Origin: Argentina anserina
Taxonomy: Eukaryota; Streptophyta; Magnoliopsida; Rosales; Rosaceae
Direction: 5' to 3'
Assembly: GCF_933775445.1 (NCBI RefSeq)
Contig: NC_065874.1
Coordinates: 28,714,501 to 28,778,500, forward strand
DNA length: 64,000 bases
Numbering within the stretch: the stretch's first letter is position 1; the number at the start of each line of letters is the position of its first letter. Below the pieces are notes generated by a model. It saw only the letters and a program-made list of their open reading frames with translations. It was not told where the DNA came from and made no database searches. The translations under genes were made by a program, and so were the position numbers. Below, piece after piece: positions 12,065 through 25,800 of the stretch.

Positions 12065-15057
12065 TAACGTACCAACAAAAAATCAGGTCTAGTCTTTTCG
12101 ATCGAATCCGTATGGAAATTATAAGAACGAACAAGTAGAATCTTCCACACGTTTTAGGATAAAACCAGCAGCAGGGAGCACGATAATCGATTTCCATGCA
12201 ACAATAAAAAACGCCCAAACGAAAAGATTATGATCCCTTTGAAGTTTGAACTAGCTAGCTTCGGTTTTTTAAATGGCCCGACCAGATTTATTATATTTAT
12301 TTGTAATATATATTTAAAAAATATGATATGGTAATTATTTAGTTAAATATAATAAGAAATATAATTAAATAAATTAATTAATTAACATATATAATAAATA
12401 AATATATATAAAATTATTAATATTAAAAATAAATGGACTTTAGTCAGGTTTTTTTATTGAGCTTTTTCGGACTGGACTGAGATTTGGCTTTATAGGCTCC
12501 TACGGGTTGGACCGAGATTTTGAAACCTCGGCCTATACCCAGTCTTATACCCATAAGGTCCGGACTTTAACCAGGCCGGACCAGTAATTGGGCCGGATTA
12601 CCCACGGGTTTTTAGGCCCGCGGGTCAAATGATGACTCTTAGCTCCACCCATGCATATATAAATTACGTACCAAGGTTACATAAAACAGTACGTACATAG
12701 ATAGATTAGATTCGAAACTAATAAACCAAAATAACGAAAGCAGTTTGAGATGCTATTACTAAGTTGGCTGATTTGGGTTCTTGACTGTTAAATCGTAAAT
12801 TAAGCCTAGGGCTAATTAATTAGCAGCGGATTACCCCTATATATCAAAGAATATTACTGTTAGGAAGTTGGCTGTAGAAATATATGGCAGTACCGCGGTA
12901 GGACCTCCGACCATTAGCATCTGATGGAAAAAGATTGATTGATCGTCGTATCTGTTGCTACCTTATTGGACTACAGAGGCGCCACCATCTCATGCTTTCT
13001 AAAATTCAGGAATGTACAAGAACCCCACTCCCATAATATCTTCTGTCCATTATTAGAAACCAATGTAACTCCAGGACTCCGAATTAGAGATTATCTTATA
13101 TATAAGATGATTCATTTAGTGGTTTGGTCAAATTATATATAAGATGTTTGGTGTTTCCTACCATCTTGCATGTAATAATATCTTTGTGACGTGGGCTAGT
13201 TTACAAATTTTGAAACCACAATTGATGGTAGAATTGGCAAGAGGTAGCTGTATGTGGAGTTAGAACCTATATCCACAAGAGCAATGGTTTAATTTGGACG
13301 TACTGTTTGAAACCGGCAACGGAAACCTAGCTAGCACCACCGACAGCTCAAATGCATATGCAGCTCACTAGTCAATCGGCTCCGAACTTGTATCGGTGAC
13401 TGCACTGAAAAGAAGGTCGATCTAGCAGAACGAATTAAAGAAAGAACCGCAAACGAGTAAGTATGGTCCATTTAGAAGAAGCAGAAGATCAGAAGGTGAT
13501 AAAGAGAGGAATAAAGCGAAAAAGAAAAAAAATTAAAATGCAGGCCCATTTGCTTATTTCAACAAACATAAACGCTATGTAGAGAAAGAGAGACCAGTAC
13601 TCAAAAGCAGCGAATAGAAAAAACTAACACACAGAGAGAAGACTGATGAGAGAAAAAAAGAGAGAGCATTTCACGCTTGTCCATGAGTGGGTCAATAAAA
13701 TGAACAAGAATTGATCATCGATCAGCTCTTGGATATCTGAGCCTTCTTATTACTTTGTTTGTCTGTTTGAATTAACTTTTGATTGATTATATTGCTCTCT
13801 TAGCTTCTTCCATTATCGATCGTACCTGAATCAGTACTACTGAGAAGGTCCGGTCATGAACAGAAACCATTCCTCTTTTACTTCGTTTGCTTTTCCCTTT
13901 GCCACCCCATATTGCATTGCCCATTTTCGACTCACAATAACTGTTATCTCACTTCAGTTCCGATGACCATGATATCATCCACAGAGAAAGGGAAAGAGAA
14001 AGAGAGTGTTTATTGTGTATGTGCTTTTATGCGATCTCTGCATTTCTGGTCTGGTTGCTTTATTCGTCCATTGATATAGGCAGCCTTAACCAATTGTTTC
14101 TTGCAAAGGCAAAACCCTTATCCGTTTCTTTTTGTAAGATGACACTTTTGGGTTTTATGCATGTATTTATTATAAGTCTGGAGAAAGATCTCAACTGAGT
14201 ATATGTATGCATTATAAGTTCTTTTTACTAGAGTACGTAATGGTAATTGGGATTGGTTCTCATACTATAAAAATGGCGGTACAATGTGCTTAGATTTGAA
14301 TCTAAAATTTTTCTGATGGGCATCCGCATCGTTGATGAAGACAGAATCGATCGAATTCTATAACACTCGACAAAACAGAATTGCAGTGCGCCACACATTC
14401 TACATCATCTTTTTGACAGCTTCGCGAACACCAGTTCACTTATATGTCCATTACTTCGAAAAACTAACAAGATCTCTGTATATCGGCTCATTCTGCAACA
14501 TAGCTCATATAGAGAATTGAGTGAATATGTTACTCCATATATATATATATGTGTGCCATTCCACTATACCTGCAAATCACGCTACATTAACGTTATATGC
14601 TTAGTTGTCTAGTTTAGAAACTTGATCGGATAACAAATTAAGTTCGAATAGCTAGGCTGAGTACGCAGTTATCGATTTAATCCTTGTAATAAAGAGAAGT
14701 TAGGGGGAGCTATGAACTCTTCAAATTGAAGGGTTAAAAGGTCTGTCACTTCTTTTGACCCTAGCTAGGGTTTTGTCATTATGGTTCATGCACAATTCCT
14801 TATCAAAATCCTAGAATACTTTGCTCTCTTGGGAGTCTTGGGTTTGGTTGAGAATGGAAGCTGCACGCATGGTTTTCAGTGGGATATTTGGCGTTTTCCT
14901 ACATTGTTGCTGGCTTTCACTTCTACAGTTCAACTTTCACTTTCACACCCACATGTAAAACAAATGAGTACGTACTTGCACTAGTCTCCTCATCATTCTT
15001 ATTATTACAAAATCATTAAATCATCTAGCCTAGTACCGTACGTCTTATATGCATGCT

Positions 15058-15108
<51 letters not shown>

Positions 15109-16068
15109 GGTTTTATTTGGGAAGGTGAAATCTGAAAAAAAAAAAAAATCACATCTCAGTGAATGGAAACTTACGATATCTACGTACGAATACGAGTAAG
15201 AAGCTTTCTCTTGGAAATCCAAAATTTGCCACATACGGAGGGGAAATGTGGGAATGGAGTCAGTCTCTCTCTCAAGACTCTCCATGATATCACTTTTCCC
15301 TTCATTTATTTTCCAGAGATAAGAGACACCATTGAAGAGGGCATGCATGTTGATGAACTGTGACTTAATTAGGGAAACCCTTTTTCTGACCAATGCTAGC
15401 TGGAATTATGTAATTAAAGAATTAATTAACTACTATAGAACAAAGTGAGATCCTAAAGGGGGGGACAATGCATAATGAAATCTGGAACCTCGTTCATAAT
15501 AAACTTGAGTTTGAAGTTCATATGATAGGAATAAGTGAATAACTAGTCAATTAAAAGCTAAAGAAGCCTATTAAGTATTTGAGTGGCGAAGTTCTTCAAT
15601 ATATAATTTCATATCACATCAAGCAATATACATGACAGTACGGCAAAAACATTTATATGAAAACCAAAATTTGTGCACTTTGTGTGTGTGTGTGTGTGTG
15701 TATTATTCATTGCCTGATGAAAAGAACTAAACCATATGAAATGAAATTAAACTGAGCTCATTACTTGTATCAGATACAACAACCATCATAGTATGATACA
15801 CACATAAGGATCGGACCAATTGCAAATATAATAAAACAAACACCTACAATACAGGATAGTAGGATGCTTGCACATTTAAAAAGTACTCAAGCAAATTGTT
15901 AAGAAACATAAAATACAAATTTAGTAGAACAAATCAAGCCTACCCATTTAATTTCTTGGATCGTCCATCGATATCTCCTCTAACGATCAAAATCTGAGAT
16001 ATAGGGTTTCTTGCAAGTGTTTCTCGGATTTGGACTACGTACCTGTCAAGATTAACCCTTAAGGGTTC
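12065..16068. other. Intergenic; degenerate hAT-like remnant and microsatellites
   Basis: No gene is supported. About 12270-12650 has GGCCCG / GGGCCGG subterminal-type repeats and a right end (CTTAGCTCCACCCATGC) like hAT MITEs; the left end is lost. (CT)n lies at 15059-15105 and (GT)n at 15681-15700. Short ORFs in this interval have no recognisable domain. 15700-16068 is the likely 3' side of the Dof gene. Confidence 0.5.
15059..15105. repeat. (CT)n microsatellite
   Basis: An uninterrupted CT run of about 47 bp. It produces the RERERE-type ORF on the other strand, which is not a gene. Confidence 0.97.
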
Positions 16069-17302
16069 TTATAAGAGATGACTTGTGGAGGAGTTCGAAG
16101 AGTTGAGAGTACCTGATAAATCTGTCCACCCATTTCCACTCCAGAACTGATTGTTGTTGCTGTTGTTATTGTTATTGTTATTCCCTGAGATACCCAAAAA
16201 GGGTCTCGTCAAACTCACCCCATGGTTGTGATCTTCAACTTTTAGAGGAGGCACCTGAAGAGTAGTAACCCTAGAATTAGTAGTCCTTAGCTGACTGTCT
16301 TGGTCAACTCCTTCAGCAGTGTTTTGAAATGGGTATAAACATGTTGTTGATGATGACTCGAAACCAGTAGTACCCAAGAATGGAATCTGCTGCAAATTAC
16401 GCCACTGATCCATTCCCAACCCACCGGATAAGTTCATCAAATTATTCCCAGCTCCTATCTGAAACCCCATGAGATCAGTACCCTGAGCTTGAGCTTGCTG
16501 GATATCACCGAAGCTGTTTAATCCCATGTTTCCAGCACCACCGTAACGATTAAGATTCTGTATCGACTCCAGGAAGGGAAGTGACTGACCCTGTGCTTGT
16601 GACAATTGACTAATCAAACCGCTCGGGTTAGAACCTGTTTGTCTCATCTGCTGATTCTCAGTGGAGCTGGCTGATACCGGAGACTTGGAACGGCCACTGC
16701 TGCTGGTTTTGCTCTTTTTGTTTCTCCTGCACCCTCCTCCCACCGGAACATTTCTAAGGGCACCTCCTCTTGTCCAGTAACGGCGGCACGCCTTGCAGAA
16801 GTGGCGAGGCTGAGAGAGGCTGTAGTTGTTGAAGTAGCAGAACTTGGTGTTGGTGGACTCGCACCGGGGACACTTGAGTGAGGTCTCTGGCTGTGGTATC
16901 TTGGCCAGCCGGGCTCGATCAGCCATGGAATTGGGTCTGATGGAGCCCGTACCACTACCGTCACTACCACCGCCGACATGAGTGCCGAACTGCTGCGGCG
17001 GAGGTAGTGGTGGAAGCTGTGGGTGATTCTCTGTACTTCCACTTCCTAAGGGATGATTTGGTTGCTGCAAAAGAAAATTTTAGATCCAAAGAGAGCTATA
17101 AATTAGAAAGAAGGAAATATTTCTGGTATATTCATACAAAGATATCACAAAGGAATAGGAATAATTATCTTTGAATTTACTTTTAAAAAATTTTGTTTTC
17201 TATTTTGGTGAAGAAGCTATTGATGGAAATTTGGACTGAAATAAGCCTCACCTGGTGCCATTTGGGAGGATCTAAATAGACTGGAATAGATGAGAAAACC
17301 AT
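16069..17302 (-). CDS. Dof zinc finger transcription factor, two exons
   Basis: Exon 1 is 17302-17252 (17 aa, [17 protein letters not shown]) with donor GTGAGG; exon 2 is 17064-16069 after acceptor TTTTGCAG. Joined phase 0, it gives 348 aa. The Dof domain has zinc ligands C82, C85, C107 and C110 (CPRC ... HFCKAC), followed by the basic [20 protein letters not shown] stretch that contacts AAAG cores. The MVFSS start and Trp-Gln exon end are typical of the DOF2.4/DOF3.6/DOF5.1 subgroup, whose members act in vascular and other developmental programmes. The C-terminal half is Gln/Asn/Ser-rich, with an Asn run and a final [11 protein letters not shown] motif. It is a single gene with no neighbour partner. 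The assignment to DOF5.1 rather than its sisters is uncertain. Confidence 0.95.
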
Positions 17303-17703
17303 GGTGTTTGATCTTTATTTCTTCTTCTTTTATAAAGTAAATTTGATGGGTCTTTAGGAAATATGGTGGAGAATCACAGGGAGGGAATAGCAGAGCAAAT
17401 AGAGAAAGAGAAAAGAGAGAAAGCTAGAGGGAGGAAAGCGAGGAAGAGAGAAGAAGGAGAGACTGGCTTAATGGCTTTAGTATATATGATATATTTTGCT
17501 TTTATTCTCTCAATTCATTCATTCCCTCCTGCTCGTTCCTTTTGTTTTATTATATTTTTTTAGGGTTTGAGTGGAGGAAATTTCTTCGCATATAAGCTTT
17601 CCTTTTAATTAGATGCTGCGGACTGTGATTTAATCATATAATGAAAAAAGCTAGTTGCTGCTCTCACCATGCATGGAATCGAAGGGAGAAGGAGAAAGAG
17701 AAA

Positions 17704-17705
<2 letters not shown>

Positions 17706-17743
<38 letters not shown>
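17706..17743. repeat. (GA)n microsatellite in Dof promoter
   Basis: A perfect AG run of about 38 bp, lying upstream of the Dof start codon. Confidence 0.96.
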
Positions 17744-17746
<3 letters not shown>

Positions 17747-19018
17747 CGTGACCACAGTTTCTAAAAGCAAACTGCATATCGATCTCTATCTAATTGGGTT
17801 TAGCTAGCTATTCCAGTGGGATCGTCGCCTCAAGGGTATGGATTTAATGTAAAACTTTGATTTAGGAGTTGTACGGACTCATTTTTGGGGTTTGTTACTT
17901 TTAGTTACATGCATGACTCTACTACACTGATTACGTACAATAGCATGTAAAGAGTATGAACAAATGCAATTGGGGTCAAAGCCAAATTTTATCAAAACTA
18001 ATCGATAAATAATGCGTGCACTACTAAATGGCCATGCAGTGTGTTTGCAGAAATTTACATATGTTCTTCATATACAATAATAGAACCTAGTAAAACTGAT
18101 TGAGAAGATGAAATAATTAAAACAGAAAAGGCAAATATTGAACTATAAAAGTTTGAGGTTCCAATATATAATTTGATGCAATAGAAAGTCCAAAACGCGT
18201 AGAGAATCATATTGGAATGCACATTGATTGGAAAATATCACATAAAACTGTTATTATATTCTTAATAGAGAATATCAAATTGAAGCTAGATGGCATGGGA
18301 TGATAAACAAAGTGGTAACCAAAAGTTAATAAAAATGAACCATAGAGGATTTGGATGCTGCCCTAAAAGCCATTATTAATGAAATTGTGGGATACAAAAG
18401 GGGAACATGGAACCTAAAATGCATCTTATTAAGACCTGATATAGTAATAAAAATCTCTATAAGAAACATGTACTCAACAAACATACTAACTAACAAAAGA
18501 CGTACTACTCTATTGCGTGCGTATTCATAAGTAGTAAACCTAATCTCTTATTTATAATTCTATAAATAATGACATGTCAAATAACTGTGTTGATAGGATT
18601 CTATTTCTTCTAAGCTGTCAATTACGACAGATGATCAATTGCAATACACAGAAAATGTATGACATGCCTCAAATTTTATCATCTTTATTGCCTTTTTAGC
18701 TTCACAAAATCTTCAGCTTGTCTCACAACTTTAATGCCTAACTCATATAATTTAAGAAACGATAAAAAGCATGCATCAACTTCCCTTCTATTCATCACAA
18801 TTTGTCATTGTATAATATTTTAAGCATTACTGAGGTCTGAGGAATAAGGAGCATTTATAAGCTAGAATTTTGATCCTTCTTGCTTTCCTTGGCTACGTAC
18901 TCTTTTTTCTGTTTAATCACCTTTTCTCAGATGGAGACCCCAAATTGGTACTCTGTTTGTCGCTAAATAATATAGAACTTTTTTTTTCTGTGGGGTTGTG
19001 CTAAGGGGATGAAAGTAT

Positions 19019-19321
19019 ATATATAGAGGCGGGATCAAGAGCGGATGTCCGCGTAGTGAAGATTCGTCTGTTCTGGCGACGTATAACGACGGCGTGGATG
19101 GTGCCGACCGTGCTCCCCCTTCTGGCGCTCATGTTTGTGTCTGTCGTGGGCCAGTGATGGAGCTTCAGTTGACACAAACATGAGCGCCGAGAGGGGAGAA
19201 TATGGCCGGCACCATCACGTCGTCGTTGCGCATTGCTGGTCATCAGAATCGATGACATCCAAATTTTTGGTGCAATGCGGACGTCCGCTCTCGGAAAACC
19301 ATAGATCCCTTCGTCTATAAG
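19019..19321. repeat. Long imperfect inverted repeat (foldback / MITE-like)
   Basis: The left arm contains GAGCGGATGTCCGC, GGATGGTGCCGACC and GGCGCTCATGTTTGTGTC. The right arm contains their complements: GACACAAACATGAGCGCC, GGCCGGCACCATC and GCGGACGTCCGCTC. The loop of about 30 bp is near 19140-19170. The outer ends also pair (TATAGAGG / CGTCTATA). The arms are about 120-130 bp with mismatches. The two overlapping ORFs (one per strand) only reflect the symmetry. Confidence 0.85.
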
Positions 19322-20031
19322 CAATCCTATCTACAATGATGTTAACGAGTAGTACTTAATTAGACCATAGTTTTGGTTTGAATATGAACTTTGCAACTTA
19401 ATTGACTACTGATGTAAAACTGAGACTAATGTTAATCGATCTATATATCTTGGTTTTTCAGAAATACATTCGTTAAGAGTGTACCCCAGAAGCGTGGTAA
19501 AAAATCGTGAAGAATCAGCAGTAGTACGTATGAGTAGTCTATATTGTCATGTCTCTGAATTCAGCTTCACCTATTTTTCAGTTAGCTTTAAATAAAAGCT
19601 CATGCATGTGAATTCCTTAATAATATATGCATGATCGATTGACTAGAAAAATTAATGGAACTTAGGGTGAGGATTCATGCCTTGGAATCAACAACGCGCG
19701 CGTTAGATGCATACAAGAGAATAGGCTAGGGTTTCATTTGGGAAAGAAAAAGAGTATAAAATGTTGACGTTGTTGATAGTTGAACGAAAAATTGACACTC
19801 GAAGACGAAGAATATATATATATATATATAGCTCAGAACCTACTTCTACAAGATCGAGGAAACCGGCCAATTAAGTCGTGATTTGCTAACACATCATTTC
19901 TTCTTCGAGTTCAATATCAGATTAACAGTCGATCATGGAGATCCAATTCTTAAGGTCCCAAATGAATGCATAATGCTCCTTATAAAAATTAAAAAAGAAT
20001 TTAGTATCATTCAATTACTCTTTAATGATTG

Positions 20032-22810
20032 TGTAATAACCCGAATTTTTAGAAACTAAATGTCGAGTAATTTCAAGTGTTAAACTTGTGAAATTAATTC
20101 AAGATGACAATTGGAGGTTTGCGACATTTCGAAACGAAAACGGAAACGTTCTCGGATCGTTTAATTAGAAAACGTAACGTTACCGCAACGTATAGATCGA
20201 CTTTTATTCCGTCGCTCGGTTGCGAAAACTTCCTTCACGAAAGTCGTAGAGCTCATCAATACGAGTTCGTGGACACGTCACGCGTTCGAATCGGACGTCG
20301 GATGCGAAAGTTATTAACGTCGGAAGTTCGTTTCCGATTTTGGAAATAGTATAAAAGGAAGGAGAGGATATTAAAAATCAGAAAATCAGATTTTTTTAAA
20401 AAATCAGCTCGGGTACTGTTCACCCGAGCTCGGGTACTGTTCACCCGACCCAAAAACCTTCTCCGGCCGATTTCTCTACCATCCGACGTCGCCTCATGTC
20501 GTGCCACCTATCAAACTGACGGGCTCGACGAGCTCCATCTTTTGGGCTACGCCTTGCACTCCGGCGACAACCACACACGGCGTAGAAACCGCCGGAAGTT
20601 ACTGCTGTGGCGGCGCCGCCTCCTCCGGCCACCATGGCTCGAGATTCTTGGGGGGTTTTGCTTGTCTCAGTCCCAGCAACATTCCCACAAAAGGAATCGA
20701 GCCAAATCGAAGTGTAAGTACCCGAATCAAAATTTCAATTTCTAGGGTTTGTGAATAGTGCCGATTTTGTGTTCTTCGTTGTTTGGACTGTTTAGACTCG
20801 GATTTAGACCTTGGTGTCAACTAGGAAGTTGTTGGAAATGTTGTTTAGGTTGTGGTGGTGAAATTTGGTGATGATTGGTGGCGGTCGGTGAACAGTAACG
20901 CCGAATGAATAGTGACTGTGAATAGTAACTCCGCATGAATAGTGATATGTAACAGTAACTGTGAATAGTTATCTGTAACAGTAACTGTGAACAGTGTCAT
21001 GGTAAAACAGCAACTGTGAACAGTGTTTTGGTAAAACAGTAACTGTGAACAGTGGTTTAGTAAAAACAGTGATTAGTAAACATGAACAGTGTTCCGTGAA
21101 CAATGTTTTATGAACAACATTTAGCTGTACTGAACTCGTCACCTGATATTTTAAGTATCATTTTCTAAGCATTTATCGTGCTATTAGGTGACTGACGAAA
21201 CGAGTGAGGAAATTACTTTCAGGGTCGTGGAAGTTGCACGCAGGAAAGAAGGTGAATAAAATCTCACTTATTTACGAATCTACCCTTGCGATGATTCCAA
21301 GATTTTTGCAAGAGTTTTTAATATTGAATTACGACACGTATACAATATAGTGGATTACGTATATATCGTATAAATGGTAATAAGTACATATATATATAGT
21401 TTGCTATATTATATACTGTTATGAATTCATTGGAATTGGTCATTTCGAATGACGAGAATTAAATGTTGAGCATGTGATGTGATTTTTGTACAATATGAGG
21501 TGTGATTATTGTACGTGGTTTTAACATGAGTTTGTTAAAATATTTTGTCTTCGGACGAGTTTTGTCTTCGGACGAGTTTTTGTCTTCGGACGTGTTTATG
21601 AAATATGACATGTATACGATATAATGGATTATATATATATTGTATAAATGGTAAATATGTACATATATATATATAGTTTGCTATATAATATACTGTTATG
21701 ATTTTATCGTGGTTTATGTCATTTCGATGACGAGATTTAAATATCGAGCATGTGATTTTGATTTGTACAATATGATGTGAGATTATTGTACGTGATTTTA
21801 ACATTGAGTTTGTTAAAATGTTGATTTGTCTTCGGACATGATTTTTGGTACAATATGATGTGAGATTATTGTACGTGATTTTAACATTGAGATTGTTAAA
21901 ATGTTGATTTGTCTTCGGACATGATTTTTGGTACAATATGATGTGAGATTATTGTACATGATTTTTAACATTGAGATTGTTAAAATGTTGATTTTTCTTT
22001 GGACGTGATTGGTACAATATGATGTGAGATTATTGTACGTGTTTGGCAAGTCGGAACCTAGCCTTTGGCAGGGCGAAAGTTACGATACAGTTAGAGCTCT
22101 AGTCTGTCTGCCTTAGTACTGCATGTGAGGTAACGGGTGGTTATCTGCTCATGGGTACTCAGATTGTTTGGATGTTGGGTAGCGGGTGACTATCCAATAT
22201 CGGCGGTGTATTACGAGAGGGGTAACAGATGTGTACCAGCGTTCTTGGTACCCGTATTATAAATGCATTTGGGTAACCAGAAGGGTTACTTAATTTCTCA
22301 TGAGCGCTTCTTTTCATATTTCTTTGGGACAACCAGATGGGCCGTCCATTAACTCATGAGTGCATTTATATTTGTTTGATTTGTGGATTTTCGTATATAT
22401 ATATATTAATATGCGAGTTATATTTTCATTTTACTCATACGAGCTATAAAGCTTACCGGGTTTGTGTTTACAATCCCGGTGCACCAATTCGATGGTGTAG
22501 TGGATAACTCCGCAGGTGTAGATTAGCGGGAATTGACGGACCGCTCAGAGGACTTGAAGTTATTTATCTCCAGCTTGTGTGAGGATTTTGTGTGACTATC
22601 TTGTGAGTTTGTTGTGAGGATTACGCAATTCCATTTGTTATAATATTGAATTATAATTTGGGTTGTAATAATCGGTTTAACTGAGTTGTATTTTGAACTC
22701 AGAGATGATCCGCTGTGGCATTTTAAATGATTTCGATTCGTTGAAATTGTTTGGTGTTTAACGACTTTGAAATTTTGAGTTTTTTAGCTTGAAATTTTGG
22801 GATCGTTACA
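20032..22810 (+). repeat. 5' LTR
   Basis: It begins TGTAATAACC and ends GATCGTTACA. It contains a repeated CTCGGGTACTGTTCACCCGA segment (about 20407-20450), a run of degenerate AACAGTAACTGTGAACAGTG units (20890-21110), and a tandem ~83-bp repeat (21765-22045). The ORFs within it recur in the 3' LTR and show no known domain. Confidence 0.96.
21765..22045 (+). repeat. Tandem ~83-bp repeat inside the 5' LTR
   Basis: GTACAATATGATGTGAGATT recurs at 21765, 21848, 21931 and 22012, each followed by TTGTACGTGATTTTAACATT. The same array is present in the 3' LTR (about 28322-28600). Confidence 0.9.
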
Positions 22811-22827
22811 GTTGGTATCAGAGCCTA
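22811..22827 (+). promoter_or_regulatory. Primer-binding site (initiator tRNA-Met)
   Basis: TGGTATCAGAGCC lies two bases after the 5' LTR. It is complementary to the 3' end of plant initiator methionine tRNA, the usual primer for minus-strand cDNA synthesis in Ty3/gypsy elements. Confidence 0.9.
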
Positions 22828-25800
22828 AGTGCGTATTTGGCGATTCTCTATACCATCCGGGAGCGATGATCCGACTGCAGGCGGGCACCCATCACATGCT
22901 CCTCGGTATTGATATGTTGTCGGGTACGCGAGAGTGTTAGGAGCCATACCTTATGGTTTGGTCCTGTAGAGAGTATTGTGACGATACTCCGATGATTCAC
23001 CTTCATCTGAAATTTCATGATTGTTATTAGTTGGATCTATTTTGTCGAATTCGAGACTTCACATGTATGACTGAGTGTTAATTGTTGAATGGTGATGAAT
23101 TTGGAAAAATGGCCGTGAACAGGGCCGAGGACGGACGAGAGGTCGCGGCCGAGGTAGGGTTGCCGGCCGAGTCCGCAATGTGGAGAACCTTTACGAGGAG
23201 GCTACTCCACGGGCAGAACAGGTTGACCCTGCTGCTGTCGTTAGAGACGACGATAGTCGTGTGTTAAGTCGATCAAGGACTTTAATCGTCTGTCAACGTC
23301 TTATTTCATAGAGGCCTGGATCATATGGTAGTGGACCACTGGATCGAGGGCATCATAATCTACTTTGAGATGATTGAGTACCCTGAGAAAGAGAAGAAGA
23401 TGATATCGACACTTGTTAGTGATAGTTCGGTAGAGGAGATGGTAGGATTGACTCCTACATCTATGAGAAACTCTTTATGTGTCACTTCGCATTTGGAGTG
23501 TTCCTCGAATTGGAGACAATGAAAGGCTTGTCCTATTGTGATTGGAAGTGGAGAGTTCTATGCTTATTTGATCGTGATTCCGGATCACACCTATGATGTG
23601 ATCATAGGAATTGATTGGTTGAGTATGCAGTACACGTTGATTGATTGTTTTGACATGGTGGGTTCATTCGTAGACCCAGGAAACCAGAGTTTCGTATCTT
23701 TGACTCGAGGCGGATAATGCCATGAGAGCTTGAGTCATGGCATATGTTGAGTATGTGGATTTGAAGTAGCTATCACAGACATCGTTGTGAGATCAGAGTA
23801 AAATGAGACGTTTCAGGAGATACTGTGTTATAGCCCCTATAACGAAGACGCCGTATGGATGGGACAAATGAATTCAAAGACTTAATGACTGGTACGATCA
23901 GCTTAGAGAGGCTACAATACTCTCTGAGTTTGACATGCGATCCAGATACTGGAATGCTAACAGGTTTGAGTATATAATTTCCTATCATGGCAGAGAACTA
24001 TCAAGGAGTCTTGATAGAGAGCGTTGACCCTATATTGAGGGATGTTCAGTGTTTAAATGTTAAGGACTAGATTTTAGTTATGCAACTAATCTAAGTTGAA
24101 GCCTAACAAGGTTGAGATATTATGTTCAGGTAAGAGATGTGTAGACCATAGGTTGGAGGTGGTTAACGAAAATTTTCGTGACTAACATCTCTAACGCTAT
24201 TGGTAACAGAGTGGTAGGGCGTATGATACGTCCATAAAGTGGTAATACAATTATTGAATTGAGATTCACATTTTGTCGACGTGACATTCCAAACTTGTTT
24301 TGATTCGGCTATAGACAATTGATGTTACGCATTGTTCTTGGCTGAGCAAGAAATATAAGGTGATAGAGAAATCTCAAGGTGGCGATATGAATTAATTATT
24401 TGCTAGATGAGCATTTAAATGAGAACGCTGGTCTTTCAGGATTTAATTATTTTGGTGTTGGGGATTGGAACTTCACAATGCCACAGGTCCAAATGAGACG
24501 CAATGGCGGTGAAGTAACTCTATTGAAGGTAAGGTATGAGATGACCTTAGCTTAATGATGTTTTAACAATTTGGTCGTGACAAGTACCTTCTAACTGGTA
24601 AAGAAATGGTTGAGGACTAAATTTTCTTTTCAAGTGCAAGTAGCGTTAATGTTGGAGACTTAGAGGTTCTTTTCCTCTATGCATCAGATTGTTTATTGTT
24701 GGATAAGGAGAAGTTGACTGAAGTGTTCAACAAGTGATAAATTTTACAATAAAGAGTACCCAATTATATTACTGCTTGCAGAGAAGTTATTTTGGCCGAA
24801 TGCGTTGGCCATGAGAGTTGTTAATGAAAGTAAAGAAACAACTGTTTAGAGTGGTGGTATAGCGATCATTTTGGGTTAGTTTTGAGGAGATGGTGTACCT
24901 AATATCAGGTTCTGTTGAAGTAATTACTAAACTTATTAGTACTACAACGGTGGGAGAAACCAATATCTTAGATGATGCACTGGGGCATTTGTGTGGGACC
25001 GTATGTCATGCATTTGAGGCATGTTTGAACCAGGGGGTAAAGTATATCTCAGTTATGGTCGTGTTGGATTTTGCGCTGTAAAAATCACCTAATTTTCATG
25101 TTCCACTGTTGGGAGATAAATACCTTCTTTGTCTGAACCCCAAATTGTGGCATACCACTCATGGAAGCAGGAAGCTGTAATTAATTTTCGACGGTAAGTT
25201 TTGGTGAGTGTGATAGGATGCGAGATGCGTCACTCTTGTGGTGGCGGTAGAGGTTCTCTACTGCCTTGTGCGTATATTAGTCGATTCTCTGGTGAATTGT
25301 TTGAGAGTAATTCTTAATCCAAGGTGGTGTTCTGTGGTGGTTGTGAATTCAATGAGTTAAGATTTCTTTATCGTGTTGCTGATACAAATATGGTACTTGA
25401 GTGGGTATCATGCACGACAACTTTTTATGGTTATAATAAGATGATCATGAAAGGGGATTATTTTGTTGATTGGAAGGAATGGTAGGTTCGTTATTCTAAC
25501 GATGATTTGTGGTGAAGTCATGAAGGTATTGTCGTGATAAAGCACGTTTATTTGAAAATCACTATGTGTGATGTAAGTAGTAGGCATGTGTTAATCATTG
25601 ATTTGACTCATGTTAGATGTTGGGTTCCACTATCGATGGTTGGGTTCCATTACAAGCATGCTCACTTGGGTGGCTTACATGTGGCTATTAATGTTAGAAC
25701 ATGTGACAGATTGTCTGTTTGGAAGAAGTTTGAGGTATGTGGTGTTTGAAAACTCTAATGGTCCGAGAGACTTGGAAATGTTGGTTTCTAAGACTCGAAA

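Larger units (their letters stand above)
17303..20026. other. Dof upstream region and spacer
   Basis: On the gene strand, the Dof leader contains a long CT tract (GA on the plus strand, 17706-17743) about 400 bp before the ATG; GA/CT tracts are common in plant promoters. The ORF at 17363 reflects the purine-rich leader. 18000-18990 is AT-rich with nothing recognised. 19019-19321 is a foldback (listed separately). (AT)n lies at 19811-19830. Confidence 0.6.

Noticed and set aside
15025..15393. 122-aa minus ORF with an RERERE run
   Set aside because: Produced by the (CT)n microsatellite.
20104..20820. Paired ORFs repeated at 20.1-20.8 and 26.7-27.4 kb
   Set aside because: They lie within the LTRs; overlapping frames on both strands, no known domain.
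22480..22560. tRNA-like string (GGTGTAGTGGATAAC) in the LTR
   Set aside because: No full cloverleaf can be drawn, and the same string recurs in the other LTR as ordinary LTR sequence.
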